From Phymatolithon calcareum (Eukaryota > Rhodophyta > Florideophyceae > Hapalidiales): a stretch of 64,000 bases of DNA. The notes beneath the pieces are model-generated. The model saw only the letters and a list, made by a program, of their open reading frames with translations. It had not been told where the DNA came from and searched no databases. Position 1 is the stretch's first letter, and the number at the start of each line of letters is the position of its first letter. The position numbers and the translations under genes are program-made. Positions 44,175 to 55,626 of the stretch are shown here, in pieces. The stretch is from contig OZ345362.1 of assembly GCA_977006965.1 (NCBI GenBank), positions 434,001-498,000 on the forward strand, read 5' to 3'.

Positions 44175-46017
44175 TCACAGCAAGAGTGGCACAAGGTCTT
44201 TAGCAGCCTGGCACCATGCCCCGAGGTCACAATCCGCTATATCTGCCACAACATTCAACTGCATCCATGTAGTGCATTGCCCGACAAATGCTACATTTCG
44301 CACGTCTGCTAGAGCCCAGTACCCCGTCGTCTTTTTCTCCACATCATCCACCATCTTGTCACAAGGTACTCGAAAATCATTAAGAAGCGCCTTCGATTTC
44401 AGCAAAACCTCAAAGATCTTCTTCCGTAGATCTGCCTGCATATTAAGGACAGCGGCTCCAAGCTTGACTCCACTTAGCTCAATTCCCCGAACCATTCCAC
44501 AGTGTTCGTGAGTGGGACACTTCCTGTACCTGTTCTCAACAACCTCTTCCGCTCGCACGGTGGCGCATATCGACCGCAAGTCAACAAAAACGGATATTCC
44601 GGCCTTGGCCTCCGGTCCCAGCACCTTTTCCACAGTCTCTTCCACCTCGGCTGTCATCGCTTCTTCCGAGTACTTTCGAATCTCTAGCAGAGCACAGCAT
44701 GACCCTGCATAGAGAATAGCCGAAATTATCGGAGACAGTTGGTTTCCTTGCTTAAAGAAGAGCTTGTCCACACTGTCTCCAGCAACACAGAGACATGCAG
44801 CAACGGCAGACGAGAAAAGTCTAGTGCTTCCACGACCAATACTGCTCTCCTGAAAGAGCACTGCATAGAGCAAGCGATGCACCTTCTCTTGTACAGCTTC
44901 ACGGTCCGCGTCAGGCCCGCATGCACATATCAGCTGCTCCGCCGCCATGCATTGCTCCACTGACATGGTGATCTTAGGGTACTTGACTCGATCAAGGTAC
45001 ACACGGCACGCCACGAGGAGAAGCATGCGTGCATTTCTCGCATACTTCTCCACGCTGCTGTTTCCACCCCTGTCGTTCGGCAGAAATCGAAAGCCCTGTT
45101 TCTTATCCAGAGTACCACTTGTTCCAATGGTCAACAATGTCGACCGAAAGCTGTCGATAGTTGTAAACAGCTCCCGAGCTTCCACAAACAGGCCTTCCAG
45201 AGCTTTCGACAGATGATTGCAACAGATAAAAGGCTTGTATCATCGTTTGTGGTGGGAAACCGTACAAGTGACCAAGCATCTTCCATTTAAAGACCCTGAC
45301 TATCCAGGCGTTCTTGACATTGCGCAAGGCTCACAAAACTGCTTTTTTCGCGATCGCTAGCAGCACGAATATGTGACCCCGGAACTTGTCCAGGATCATA
45401 TGTAGCAACGGCATGCATCAGTCTCTCAGAGAACACTATAGACTCCTCATTCTCTTCGGTCGTCGACACCAAAAATAGTTTCTTCTACGCCTTCTTACGC
45501 GATAACGACTGACAGCGTACGGGCTCCAGACTTCTTCTAGTCATTCTTGAAATCGATGTATTGTGATCTTCCTTGCCGTGTAAACGAATTGTTTTAACAG
45601 ATATAGCGAGGAAGTCACATAGCGGACACTTAAAAGCCAATACGACAGGTAAACCTTCTATACGTGGAAGTTCTCCGTGACTTGTACCGCCTTGCCGGTA
45701 TGCTAGACGGAGCGGGTGCGACATTTTGAAATCAGCCGAGCAGTTAGTGCACAATGCCACAGATGGAGCGATTCCGCAGATGAGAGGCCATGCCCGCTTC
45801 GCTTCAGATGCTGCAAGAATGATTTCTTGTTGCATGCGATCTCAATCCCGCAAGTCTCCCGTCTCGAACAAATGAAGGATGCCGTTGCCACACATGGTCG
45901 AATATGGTTCTGAGCCAACGTCGACAAATCAGATTCACGTAGGTGGGCCATAGCGCCACCCTCGATATGGAGGTTGGGATAAGATTGACAGGATGGTGTG
46001 CGAACGTTATCGGGCAA
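44175..46017 (-). pseudogene. OrsD-like zinc-finger protein gene, frameshifted
   Basis: Minus strand. The 5' frame (46017-45703) contains FICSRRETCGIEIACNKKSF followed by LQHLKRSGH, the first C2H2-like finger. The next frame (45835-45485) has LPRIEGLPVVLAFKCPLCDF then VKTIRLHGKEDH, a C-x2-C-x12-H-x4-H finger with the (P)IEGLPV lead-in typical of OrsD-type domains, as found at the N-terminus of telomere-linked RecQ-like and other mobile-gene proteins of fungi. A TAG (45485-45487) precedes KKLFLVSTTEENEE. The 3' part (45185-44175, 336 open codons to TGA) reads TLDKKQGFRFLPND, YARNARMLLLVACRVYLDR and NQLSPIISAILYAG, with no helicase motifs. At least three frame changes; one or more could be introns. 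Function unknown; probably mobile or multicopy. Confidence 0.55.
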
Positions 46018-46327
46018 TCCTGTTAGTTCGATAAGAGTGATCCCAACGAGCGGAATCCAACCAATACTTTAAACCTCAATCGTCTTCAATATCAAGTATC
46101 CGTGCCACAACAAATCAAATCCGTAACAGATTCTTTTGCGACTCTTCTCGCACATAATTACACAATAAAGATGGTCCAATGTCATTGGTCACACAGACGC
46201 GAGCCCATGCTATTCTCGATGGCCGTAGAAAAACATTCAAAAATCATTTTGACATACATTCCTTATTTTGGGCTAGGCTGTCAATTTAAATTTAGAATCC
46301 TATTTTGTATATAATTTTGGGCATACT
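46018..46327. other. No gene recognised
   Basis: AT-rich, with a short plus frame 46102-46314 lacking motifs. Confidence 0.3.
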
Positions 46328-46468
46328 CCACGGTTTTCTACGCATCAACTTCCCGTCCGCGCAGACTTACGCGCTTGATACCATTCGAAAGGTCTCATTA
46401 CGGTGAAGAGAATGATAGCAAGCGCGTAACTCTGCGCAAACGGGAAGTTGGTGCGCGGAAATCCGTGG
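46328..46468. repeat. Hairpin repeat family H, copy 1
   Basis: A 141-bp imperfect palindrome from CCACGG to CCGTGG. Arms contain CATCAACTTCCCGT...GCGCAGACTTACGCGCTTG and the complementary CAAGCGCGTAACTCTGCGCA...ACGGGAAGTTGGTGCGC. The loop carries GAAAGGTCTCATTA. Confidence 0.8.
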
Positions 46469-46566
46469 AATCCCGTCAAAAATAAATAGAAATTAGTATC
46501 TTACGACTGCTATGCTATCATAAATTTAGATTCCTATTTTCTAATAATATTTGGGCGACATTTCCC

Positions 46567-46698
46567 GGGTTCTGGCGCACCATGTTCCCGTTCGCGCACA
46601 CTTGCGCGCTTGGTACCGTTAGAAAGCTCTCATCAAGATGCGTCTAATGGAACCAAGCGCATATGTCTGCGTGAACGGGAACGTGTGCACCAAATTCG
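46567..46698. repeat. Hairpin repeat family H, copy 2
   Basis: GGCGCACCATGTTCCCGTTC...CTTGCGCGCTTGGTACCGTT pairs with AACCAAGCGCATATGTCTGC...GAACGGGAACGTGTGCACC. The loop GAAAGCTCTCAT matches copy 1. Lies 98 bp from copy 1, separated by AT-rich DNA that itself resembles the left flank of copy 1. Confidence 0.8.
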
Positions 46699-46787
46699 CG
46701 CGACAGGAGAAAAAATATGTGAAAAATAGAATTGAGATCCGAGGGGACTGTGTAAGCAAGCTATTTATTTCTGAGGCAAAAATCCGA

Positions 46788-46981
46788 GGTGGCCGGTATG
46801 GCGACGCAAAAAATTAGTAAAATATAGCTTTGGCCGGTATGGCGCTGATTTACCCATGCGAATCCAGGCTCTATTCGCATATATCGTCATATGGTCTGGA
46901 AACCCATAAAATCTCAGCGCCATTCCGGACACTTTTCATGCAATACAATTACTTTTCGGCACGTGCGCCATACCGGCCACC
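46788..46981. mobile_element. MITE-like element with 16-bp perfect inverted ends
   Basis: Outer ends GGTGGCCGGTATGGCG (46788-46803) and CGCCATACCGGCCACC (46966-46981). A second nested pair TGGCCGGTATGGCGCTGA (46831-46848) and TCAGCGCCATTCCGGACA (46914-46931) has two to three mismatches. 194 bp, non-coding. No clear target duplication. Confidence 0.7.
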
Positions 46982-47390
46982 CGGAAACTATATAGATTTC
47001 CCTATGTTACGCTCTAACGCATTATATCTTCATCCAATATTAGTCCTGAAATTGAATATGAATGTAAGCGACTCACTTGTTGAGAGAGAAATACGAATCA
47101 AGGATATACTGAATAATCCAACAACGTTTGCTTAGAAAATCGTGCGAAAGCGACCCTGTTACTCTTGAAGAGGGGCCTTGGGAGCTTTTCAAATAAATCA
47201 ACACATATCGCCCCGATACCCGCACCAGAATCGCACAGGGACGCTGACGAAATCGAGAAGTCATGATTTTTGGAAATAGAATATTATTTTCCACATTCAA
47301 CGCGGGCGGCTCAGCGGAGACGCCCATATTGGTCAACCAATGCAAGTGATTGGACTGACAGAGACGTTTCAGAAAAGACACCACGATCAG

Positions 47391-49200
47391 GCTGAATTAC
47401 GACCAGACTTGCGTACCACGCCCTAAGGGACTTGGGGAACCTCCAAGAGGTGGTGTTTCTTTACTGACTAAGCCCGGAACTCCAAAAAGAATTCCTGGAA
47501 AAATGGCGACACGAATATACCAGGTGGGAATTGCTAATGTGATGGACATTGCCGTTGAGGTTCTGTATGTCACTCTGCTTGCTAGTCAAAAGGAATAAGA
47601 CGAATATCTCTAATTCATTCACCAGCATTGCAGAGGGAAGTCGCTAGGTATGGGCAACTTCGATGCAAGATATAGGCACTGGGACCGCCTTGGTAACTGG
47701 CGAGGAGCAAGGTTGTCTCATGGGCTGCAAAGTTCAACTGGAGAGTAAGGACAGCAACAAGGCCTACTTTTGTCTCCAGACCAGCGAAGAGCAATAATGA
47801 TATTTTCATGACAAATGTTTCGAAGCAGAGGTAGCTCAACAGGTGCACGGAATGTGGGAATGCGTCATCGAACACATTCCGATGGCAACGAGAGTCATCA
47901 AGAACAGAATTTTTCCTGATAAAAAACAGACAGTTGTTTCTAAGTCCACCAGGCGACGCGTATCAAAAGCAGCCAAGGCAAAAGAAGAAATGTCCGCGTG
48001 GTCGCCGATGATGCTGGAGCAATTGCAAGCCTTCAATCGCAAACAAGACCTGGACAAATGGTACGAAAGGTTTTCGAAGAATCGTGTACAGCCATGGACG
48101 TCCTCTAGGCCCAGGCCGTAAAGATTTAAGACATTTTGGAACAATGAGCTCGACAAACTAGCTAAGAAGCGAACTCGATTGTACAAGATTTACAAGTGAC
48201 CCGAGCTTGAAAATGACAGGCTCGCTCTCCGAGAAAGTAAGGCACAAATCCAAAAGAAAGTAAGAAAAGCGAAGTCTAAGCAATCTGAAAAATACCTTGA
48301 TGGAGTGGAGGATCTGGGTGCCACTGAGACAGCCAAGGTCACAAGAAAAATTATGAACTCAAAAACAAGAAGGAAACGGTCGAACAAGGCAATCGGAGCT
48401 CCAGTACATCTAAGCAAGTTCTCTGTGTATATTTCTAATGTTTGCAAGGCTGAAAATCATTGTAATGTGCCACTAAAGGCTTTTGAAGTCAACAGGGCAA
48501 TTATTCCGCACATTAATAGGGCATTCAACCGAGCTCCAAAAGGGAAGGCGGTTGGCCCTGACGGAGTGGAAGTTGAAATAATGCATGCGAATAAGGAAGC
48601 CAGATTGAGTATATTGCTAGCCTTATGGGAGACATGTTGGACGCTCAAATGTCTTCCGAGAGCGTGGCGTCAAGCTACTCTGATCCCTCTGTACAAAAAA
48701 GGCGCATCTCATGTTGCAACGAACTACATACCTATATCGCTATTAAGTCAAGCCAGGAAATCTTCGATTCTGGACTCGACTCATACATAAAGGACCACTA
48801 CCGCTTTAACAGTGCCCATCTAGGGTTCCGAAAAGACAAGAGCACATATAGTGCGATACTTCGTGCAAAATGTGCCATGAAGGATGGCCATCCTTTTGTC
48901 ACAGTTGTTGACCTCTGTGCTGCATATGACAGGGTGCCACGAAACGTCCTCATGAAAATACTCGATCAGAAATTACCCGACGAAATAAAATGGATGGTGG
49001 CATATCTTCTGAAAACCTCGTGAGTTACGTCAGCAGGCGATGATACAAGAATATGGTGCATTATCGATCGAGGAGTACCTCAAGGGTCCCCCATGAGCCC
49101 TAACCTATACAATTTTGTCATGGACACATTCGCGGAAGCGGTCTGCAAGGTCCTCAGCGACGTCTCTGATAGTCCAGCGCAACTGTTCGCTGACGGAAAG
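47391..49200 (+). pseudogene. LINE with AP-endonuclease and reverse transcriptase, decayed
   Basis: From 5' to 3': an endonuclease part with PRGGVSLLTKPGTPK, then after frameshifts MGNFDARYRHWD (equivalent of GDFNA-R-H-x-W) and RTATRPTFVSRPAKSNNDIF (the P-T-F...S-x-x-D-I block). Then come a basic linker (KSTRRRVSKAAKAKEE) and the RT domain. RT blocks read RAPKGKAVGPDGVEVE, LPRAWRQATLIPLYKKG, LGFRKDKSTYSAILRAK, VTVVDLCAAYDRVPRNVL and IDRGVPQGSPMSPNLYNFVM. The catalytic FADD box is damaged (LFADGKGRR) and the sequence is truncated there. This proves an APE-type (not R2-type) LINE family in this genome. Several frameshifts. Confidence 0.8.
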
Positions 49201-49610
49201 GGAAGAAGAAGGAAGATCAATGAAAATTCTTATTGAAGAGAAGCTGCAAGGGATCATTTTCATAAGAGAAAGAACGACACTCCCAGTTCCTGTGTTGTGT
49301 TGCGCCTGATAAAACAATTCACCCTTAAGAGAATTTCTCCATTGTTCTCCTTTATAATATGTGAGAAAATCAATTGACATAAGGACAGGAAGTACGCGCA
49401 AACCAAGAGCATTACTCCTTCACCTACTAAGTATCATACGCATGTTTAATCCGCGCTGTCGGTGTGGCGAGTAGTGGAACTTCTGCCTCCCCGCCTGTCA
49501 CCAATTGATTTATCACCTCCGATATGCTTACAAAACTACAATGTCTGAGAAACATAATTGGGGGGAACCGCATCATCGTCATTTTTCGCTGCATTCTTTC
49601 TTGAACGGAC
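49201..49610. other. No gene recognised
   Basis: Short frames only. A GTGTGGCGAGTAGTGGAAC...CTGCCTCC stretch near 49450 resembles the tRNA-like SINE head, but no B box follows. Confidence 0.3.
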
Positions 49611-49707
49611 AGATCTAGCCAAAACCTCTTGGCCCTAGGAAAGTTGCCTCAGGCGTCAGCAGATGCGCTGGCAACTTCTAAATAAAAATCTAACTTTCTT
49701 CTTCTTC
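49611..49707 (+). repeat. LINE 3' end copy with (TTC)n tail
   Basis: Nearly identical to 4766-4860 (AGATCTAGCCAAAACCTCTT...TTCTAAATAA...CTTCTTCTTCTTCT). A severely 5'-truncated insertion of the same LINE family. Confidence 0.75.
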
Positions 49708-50180
49708 TGCTAGAAATTACGATATGATTTCGTCCCACTTAAATTCCTGCCCAAACTGCTGTTCATGGCTTCATTTCTGGAGCTGTCAAAATAATTCCTT
49801 TGTTCAATACAGTTTCAAAAATTTTCATGAGCGAGTATCGCGAATCGAAAACTCAACACCTGAAAAGACTTTGCCCCTCGCGAAGCAAAAGTGCTATGGT
49901 AGTCGAGTCCCAAACATTTTACACGTGAAGCGAAACCATGAGGCCCATATAGCATACAAATGGAACGCACCCATCCCTTTCCTTAGTCTGATTTCGATAG
50001 TAACCGCTTTTCTGAGTTCTTAGACGCTTGAAATCATCTTCCGGTATCTGCCACTTCCAGCCTCGTCTCGGAAGTCATCGGTGCCAGAATTCTCTTGTAG
50101 TTGATCATCCCCAGTGTCAATTTCTTCGGGCATACTTGAGTGTCTTGCATCAATTTTCTTCCGGTTTTCGCGCATCTTGG
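49708..50180. other. No gene recognised
   Basis: A 99-codon plus frame (49724-50023) without motifs. Confidence 0.3.
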
Positions 50181-51448
50181 TCAGGTTTTCCAATACATTT
50201 TGATCTTCTTCCAGCCATTGCCCTTCCCTGCGGAGGCCTTTGGACGATTTGAAAAATTCACAGAAACACTTGGCTTTGTCGTATACAATGGCGCAGAAGA
50301 GTCTTGCTCTTGAGACACTCCATCTCGCTCAACAACAATGTGCGGACGAGGTCCATTTAAGACTTCGATTACGTTTGTAGAATCAATACACATTCTTGAA
50401 GCCATAGGCGAAAGAGAGTCGCGATAAGGTGGCAGAATTTCGCCATCAAGATCCGCGCTCGCGAGATGTCCACTGTCAACGTTAATTTCAGGCGGAGAAG
50501 TATTATGGCCCATTTCGGACAGAGTCTCAGGAGTGTCCGCATAAGGGGACAGAACATCGCTGTCAAGATCCACGAAAGGGAGAGGTCCATTGTCCACGTA
50601 AATTATCACCGGAGAGGTGTAACGAACTGCTGCTGAACGTGGCTCAGGAGAGTCAGGATAAGGAAGTAGACTCTCTTTGATTCTATCCAACCGGTCACCG
50701 TCACACAATGCAGGTTCAAAAAGACTTTCCGCTGTGTTGACCAGTATGTCTTTTATTTGACTGTTAGCTGCAGCTCGTGCACGACGTTGGTCTAACCTTT
50801 CGTTAGAATGACCTCTTTCGTTATCTCTGGATCTGTCAGATTGATCAATAACATTCCCGTGATGGCATCAAGGTTCAGGCTGGCATAACTCAGTTCGCCA
50901 GGAGAAATGTCCAGCCTTTCTCGCATGAACGGCTCGTCGAGTGTGATATGCTCATGATTGCAATGTAAAAGCGGAATGATTTTCTCATAAAGATTGTTCA
51001 AAAGAGGAAGAACAGCGTAGAGAAAGTCTTTACTCATGTTTTGACGCTCCATCATGTTCTCGACAGGAATTTTCATTTCCATCTTGGAGAGGACCCAGAG
51101 TCCCATCTCTCGAATTGAGAGTGTTGCCCATTTCGTCCCGTCTACCATAACATTTTCAAGTCCTTTCTGCTTCAACACATCGATCGCTGTCTTCTTTCCC
51201 AATTGAATAAGCGGATGCCCAAATTTGTTGCTAACAGCTATCCAGCCGTCCTTCAAGAAACGTCGGTTGACGAATATTACCTCCTCTTCGAACTTCCAGG
51301 TTCGGATGACCAATTCCAAGGTTTCCGTAAGCCTCTTGACGACAGCTGCAATAGATTCGAAAGAATTTTCAATTGCATAATCGTGAAATTGGCCCAATAT
51401 GGTTACCAAATGTGCGACACTAGTAAAAAAGTACTTCAAAATCGTCAT
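50181..51448 (-). CDS. Putative two-exon gene with C-terminal 40-residue repeats
   Basis: Minus strand. Exon 1 (51448-50797, ATG at 51448) is uninterrupted and encodes a hydrophobic start (MTILKYFFTSVAHLVTILG) followed by a mixed helical domain (ESIAAVVKRLTETLELVIR, LLNNLYEKIIPLLHCNH). A 65-bp candidate intron (50796-50732; donor GTTAGA, acceptor CAACACAG) restores frame to exon 2 (50731-50181). Exon 2 carries three imperfect repeats of about 40 residues: LLPYPDSPEP...YVDNGPLPFVDLDSD, VLSPYADTPE...NVDSGHLASADLDGE and ILPPYRDSLSP...LNGPRPHIVVERDG. A basic end KGNGWKKIKMYWKT follows before TGA. About 400 aa, no stops, so it may be intact. I do not recognise the family. The donor is only semi-consensus, so splicing is tentative. 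Confidence 0.45.
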
Positions 51449-51472
51449 GAGGATCAAATTTGCATTGATCAA

Positions 51473-52438
51473 TGGAATTCGTGGAAAGAATGCTCCTCAG
51501 ACAAATCCGTGTTCTCTCACGAATGCCGTGTTAACAACTATACACACTCCCCTTTCTCACGACATTTAGACCCGGTCCTCAGTGTCACGCCAAATCCGGT
51601 CATTTCCTACTGTGTTGTTACCACAGTGCGACAAATACTGTATAGTGTTACCGTGAAAACATTCACGTGCGAAACGCCATATCATCATATGTGATATATG
51701 TTTTAGTGCTTGCGGTTCGAATTTGGTATTGGCATGTTGGATGATACGTAGATCCGACACTGTCGGCGATCCGATTAGAATGCATCTTGTGCTGATTGTC
51801 AGCAAGCACATACCTTACAGTAATATCTCGCGAGTCGCCCATGCTAATAAGACACACTTTACGCTTTGAATAACTATTGCGATCGCTTTCGTTTCACCAT
51901 CAGGGGAGCTAACATAATCGGTATTGTATTGAATATAATTTTACTATACCTTTTTATTTACATAATTGATAATTTTTTATTACGAGATAAAACTATAATA
52001 GAACTATCAATAATATTTTGAATTTTTTATCAAACTTGTATGTTACACGATGATTTTGAAACGAGCAGAATGTAGCGGCTCGATGAAGGTGAACGGGTTG
52101 CTATAGCTGAGGGTAAGAATATAAACCGTAAGAGAAAACGAGTACACTGCTAACGAATGATTCCAACTGCATTATTGATCAGTTTTTCCAATGCCTGCCT
52201 GTCTTGTTTTTTTCGGTTTATTGCACGCCATGCAATACTGTCCTGCGATGCACTAATATATCTCTATGTTGAGCACTTTATCGCATACTGATAGGACCAT
52301 GAAGACCACACTCAGGCTAAATTCGGCAAGATGCCCTTCTAAACCGGCAGTATTGTTCCCCCCCGCTGTGTATGGACCGACAGAATAACGACAACACAGC
52401 GTTTCTCTGCCGAAGTTGCTATATAATTGCAAAAACGA
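51473..52438. other. AT-rich intergenic
   Basis: 51.87-52.2 kb is very AT-rich. No supported feature; short overlapping frames only. Confidence 0.3.
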
Positions 52439-52439
52439 G

Positions 52440-53106
52440 AATCGATGAGCGGCGGAGAAGGTGCAGTCCATCCCAACACCACTCTCGATGGTGATCTGCA
52501 GCACCTGCCGCGGAGACACGTCATCCGAAGACGCACAGAAAGTTTTTCACGGTGGCCTGCTCTGCGTGTCTTGCTTTAGGCTCTGGAAACAGAAGAAACT
52601 TCACCTCTGCCCATCGACGGCGCAAGGGCACGGCCAAGTCGTTCTCGAGGTTTGAGGGCTCCATCCAAGCGCATCTCCTCAGCTTCAGAGAGCCCGAAAA
52701 ATACTGCTTTAAATACCCGCATTTAAAGCCGCTAAATGACACGGAATCCGCTCTGTCCGCTCCGCGTTCTGCAGAATGTAATCGCTCGGAAGCTGCTCAC
52801 GAGGAACAGCTTCTCATGACTTCTCCTCATCTCTTTGACGAAGAAAGCTCTCCTTTGGAGCTGTCCGAAAGATTTCAGAGCAATCAGTCCAAAGGACTAC
52901 TGATGGCCCAGTACTTGAAAAGTGCGTCGGATCTGGCCGAAGAGTGGGAAAAGAAGGACGAAGAGATAAAGGCAATTATTCGCCAGAAGGATGATGAAAT
53001 TGCGGGCTTGAGGAGACGCTGAAAAAATCAGCACGGATGCCCTCGAGATTAGTCGACTTCAGGACCGCCTTGCATCTGTGGAAAAGGAGTCTGATGCCGG
53101 CCTCGA
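52440..53106 (+). pseudogene. CX2C-X18-CX2C zinc-finger and coiled-coil gene fragment
   Basis: The frame from ATG 52488 reads MVICSTCRGDTSSEDAQ, GGLLCVSCFRLWKQKK. The spacing C-x2-C-x18-C-x2-C falls in the GATA-finger range, with the G-x-LC-x-x-C end also GATA-like. After a frameshift the downstream frame continues TAKSFSRFEGSIQAHLL and ends in a charged coiled coil (SASDLAEEWEKKDEEIKAII, RQKDDEIAGLRR). Another frame extends the heptads (DALEISRLQDRLASVEKESD) to 53106, where the 10-bp microsatellite begins. Frameshifts could be introns. Without W or basic-tail landmarks the GATA assignment is only by spacing. Likely a truncated gene. Confidence 0.4.
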
Positions 53107-53110
53107 ATGA

Positions 53111-53855
53111 AAAAGAATGAAAATGAATGAAAATGAATGAAAATGAATGAAAATGAATGAAAATGAATGAAAATGAATGAAAATGAATGAAAATGAATGA
53201 AAATGAATGAAAATGAATGAAAATGAATGAAAATGAATGAAAATGAATGAAAATGAATGAAAATGAATGAAAATGAATGAAAATGAATGAAAATGAATGA
53301 AAATGAATGAAAATGAATGAAAATGAATGAAAATGAATGAAAATGAATGAAAATGAATGAAAATGAATGAAAATGAATGAAAATGAATGAAAATGAATGA
53401 AAATGAATGAAAATGAATGAAAATGAATGAAAATGAATGAAAATGAATGAAAATGAATGAAAATGAATGAAAATGAATGAAAATGAATGAAAATGAATGA
53501 AAATGAATGAAAATGAATGAAAATGAATGAAAATGAATGAAAATGAATGAAAATGAATGAAAATGAATGAAAATGAATGAAAATGAATGAAAATGAATGA
53601 AAATGAATGAAAATGAATGAAAATGAATGAAAATGAATGAAAATGAATGAAAATGAATGAAAATGAATGAAAATGAATGAAAATGAATGAAAATGAATGA
53701 AAATGAATGAAAATGAATGAAAATGAATGAAAATGAATGAAAATGAATGAAAATGAATGAAAATGAATGAAAATGAATGAAAATGAATGAAAATGAATGA
53801 AAATGAATGAAAATGAATGAAAATGAATGAAAATGAATGAAAATGAATGAAAATG
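53111..53855 (+). repeat. (AAAATGAATG)n microsatellite, about 74 copies
   Basis: A 745-bp run of a 10-bp unit, perfect except the first unit (AAAAAGAATG). It begins directly within the coiled-coil coding fragment. The long minus-strand frame through it (F-I-H-F-H-S repeats) is an artefact of unit length and strand bias. Confidence 0.98.
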
Positions 53856-54109
53856 GTTGGGGCCGGTTCGGGATTGTACTCGAAGATAGACTACTCTAGA
53901 ATCTCTCCAAGGGATTGTATAGATCTCTCTGTCAAATTTCTTGGTCAAGATTTGATCCCCTGTTTTAGAAGAGCCTCGTTTTTCCACTCTGTCATAGACC
54001 AAATGAAGTTGAGCACAGCAGCAGGGAAGCTGTCTTCATGAGTGTTCTTCGGGATTTCGAAAGTTGCTGATCTTCATCTATGAGTAAGAATATGTCTTTG
54101 TTTCCTTCT
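53856..54109. other. No gene recognised
   Basis: Short flank of the microsatellite without features. Confidence 0.3.
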
Positions 54110-54722
54110 TTATTCTGAAAGAAGCTGATTGACCGTGTGCCGCTTCATCTCTGCAGCTTCAGCCATCTTCGAAGGCACGAAAATATTTAGAAACGCAAGG
54201 AATATTTGCTTGCGGAACATCTTGATCGCGTCGTCCGCCGGTATATGAATGCTCTTGACGGCAAATTCGTACAACTCTATCAGATGTTTAGTTCCGAAGT
54301 TAGCATTCGGGACTATAACGGAAAAATTCCCGTGCGTTATCAATTCGATTCCACATCTCCGCCTTGATAGTAGAGTGGTATTGTCTGAGTTTCCATCCTG
54401 GCTCCTTCCTTGGAGATAACTCGCAGAAAACTTTCTGCGCTGCATTTGCAATGCCCTCGTTCCGAACAAACTGCGCTCTGTTGGTCGACATTGCTTTGAA
54501 CTCCTCGTCTACACAAATGCCATTGAAGAAGGACAGAAACAGTTCGTTTCTTGCAGACAATGAACCTTGAAAGCACTGCACAACGGCCGCAAAGGGTACG
54601 CAGTGATATAAAACGAACTCTGGCGTCATGTTACGAGTGCGGCATGCGAAGAATGGAAGGTCCACACATGTGGTGGGAGGGCCACAATACCAAGAAGGCC
54701 GAATTGCGTGCAATCTAGTCAA
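54110..54722 (-). pseudogene. Hypothetical protein fragment, frameshifted
   Basis: Two overlapping minus-strand frames (54722-54300 and 54469-54110). Joined near 54450, they give a plausible protein with TCVDLPFFACRTRNMTPEF, SARNELFLSFFNGICVDEEF and, in the second frame, TKHLIELYEFAVKSIHIPAD plus AFLNIFVPSKMAEAAEMKRH before TGA/TAA. Composition is protein-like, but I recognise no domain. Could be a transposase or host-gene remnant. Confidence 0.25.
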
Positions 54723-55626
54723 TCAACCTGGTGACCATATTTAGCACTGTCCGGAAAATACGAAATTATTATAATGCTTCAACCCACAGAGGCGCACTTG
54801 AATCTTACTGAGCCACACCTCAACGAATGTGCACTCCTCTCCGTTCTTCTCTGTTCTCAATCCATCCCGCCTGTCGGGAAGCATTCGCATCCGGTACGCG
54901 GCAGAGATATCTGCGACTCAAGATGAACTTCAGGAAGTTGATGACGTAAAACATCGACAGATTTCTCAGGATCTCTCGCTTTAATTGTCAACTGTGTTGT
55001 TCTTGTGAAATCATCGTAGTATTTGTTTGTTTGACTAGTTGGATTGTTTTTCTCTATGGCATGATTGCTTAGATGGTTTATTGAAAGTAAGTCGAAATAT
55101 TATCCCTGTGGAAGATCCCTGAAGAAGTGCCACAGACTCGTGTGGAGGGGCCACACACTGATGAGACGCATACGCATTGTGGAGACAAGACTCATATTCA
55201 AACTATTACGAAGCATATTACTGGTTGTTGATAACTTACGCCGCAGTCGAAGTCGACAGGCAATTACGAGAAACGAGTTCGTAGATTAAATTTCTGAACC
55301 GCGCGAGGTCGCGCGGGCAGGAAAGGAAGGGGAGATACTCTTGACTCAAATCTCGTTGAACTGAGTCTCTGACGCTCGAGTCCAAAGTTGGACAAAGAGG
55401 CAATCCAGTGTCGGGTGGCAAACGTACGCGGTACACTTCCTGGTCGCTGTGCCGCGCGTCCGCGACAAAACGGTGCTGTTGCGGCGCGCAACACGACTGC
55501 AGGGCCTTCAGACGCTGAGTCTCCATGTCTCGGCGTATATTTAACAAATTTTGCTTCAATAGTGCTCGCTCGTACTAGAAGACTCTTATCAGAACGTACT
55601 GAGCTTTATAACACATACCGTAACCA
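54723..55626. other. No gene recognised
   Basis: Opposite-strand frames at 55236-55636 overlap fully; no motif decides between them. Confidence 0.3.

Noticed and set aside
49449-49560. Third SINE copy
   Set aside because: The head-like stretch near 49450 has no B box or tail, so similarity is limited to about 30 bases.
53049-54002. 317-residue minus-strand protein rich in F-I-H-F-H-S
   Set aside because: A translation of the 10-bp microsatellite; no independent coding evidence.
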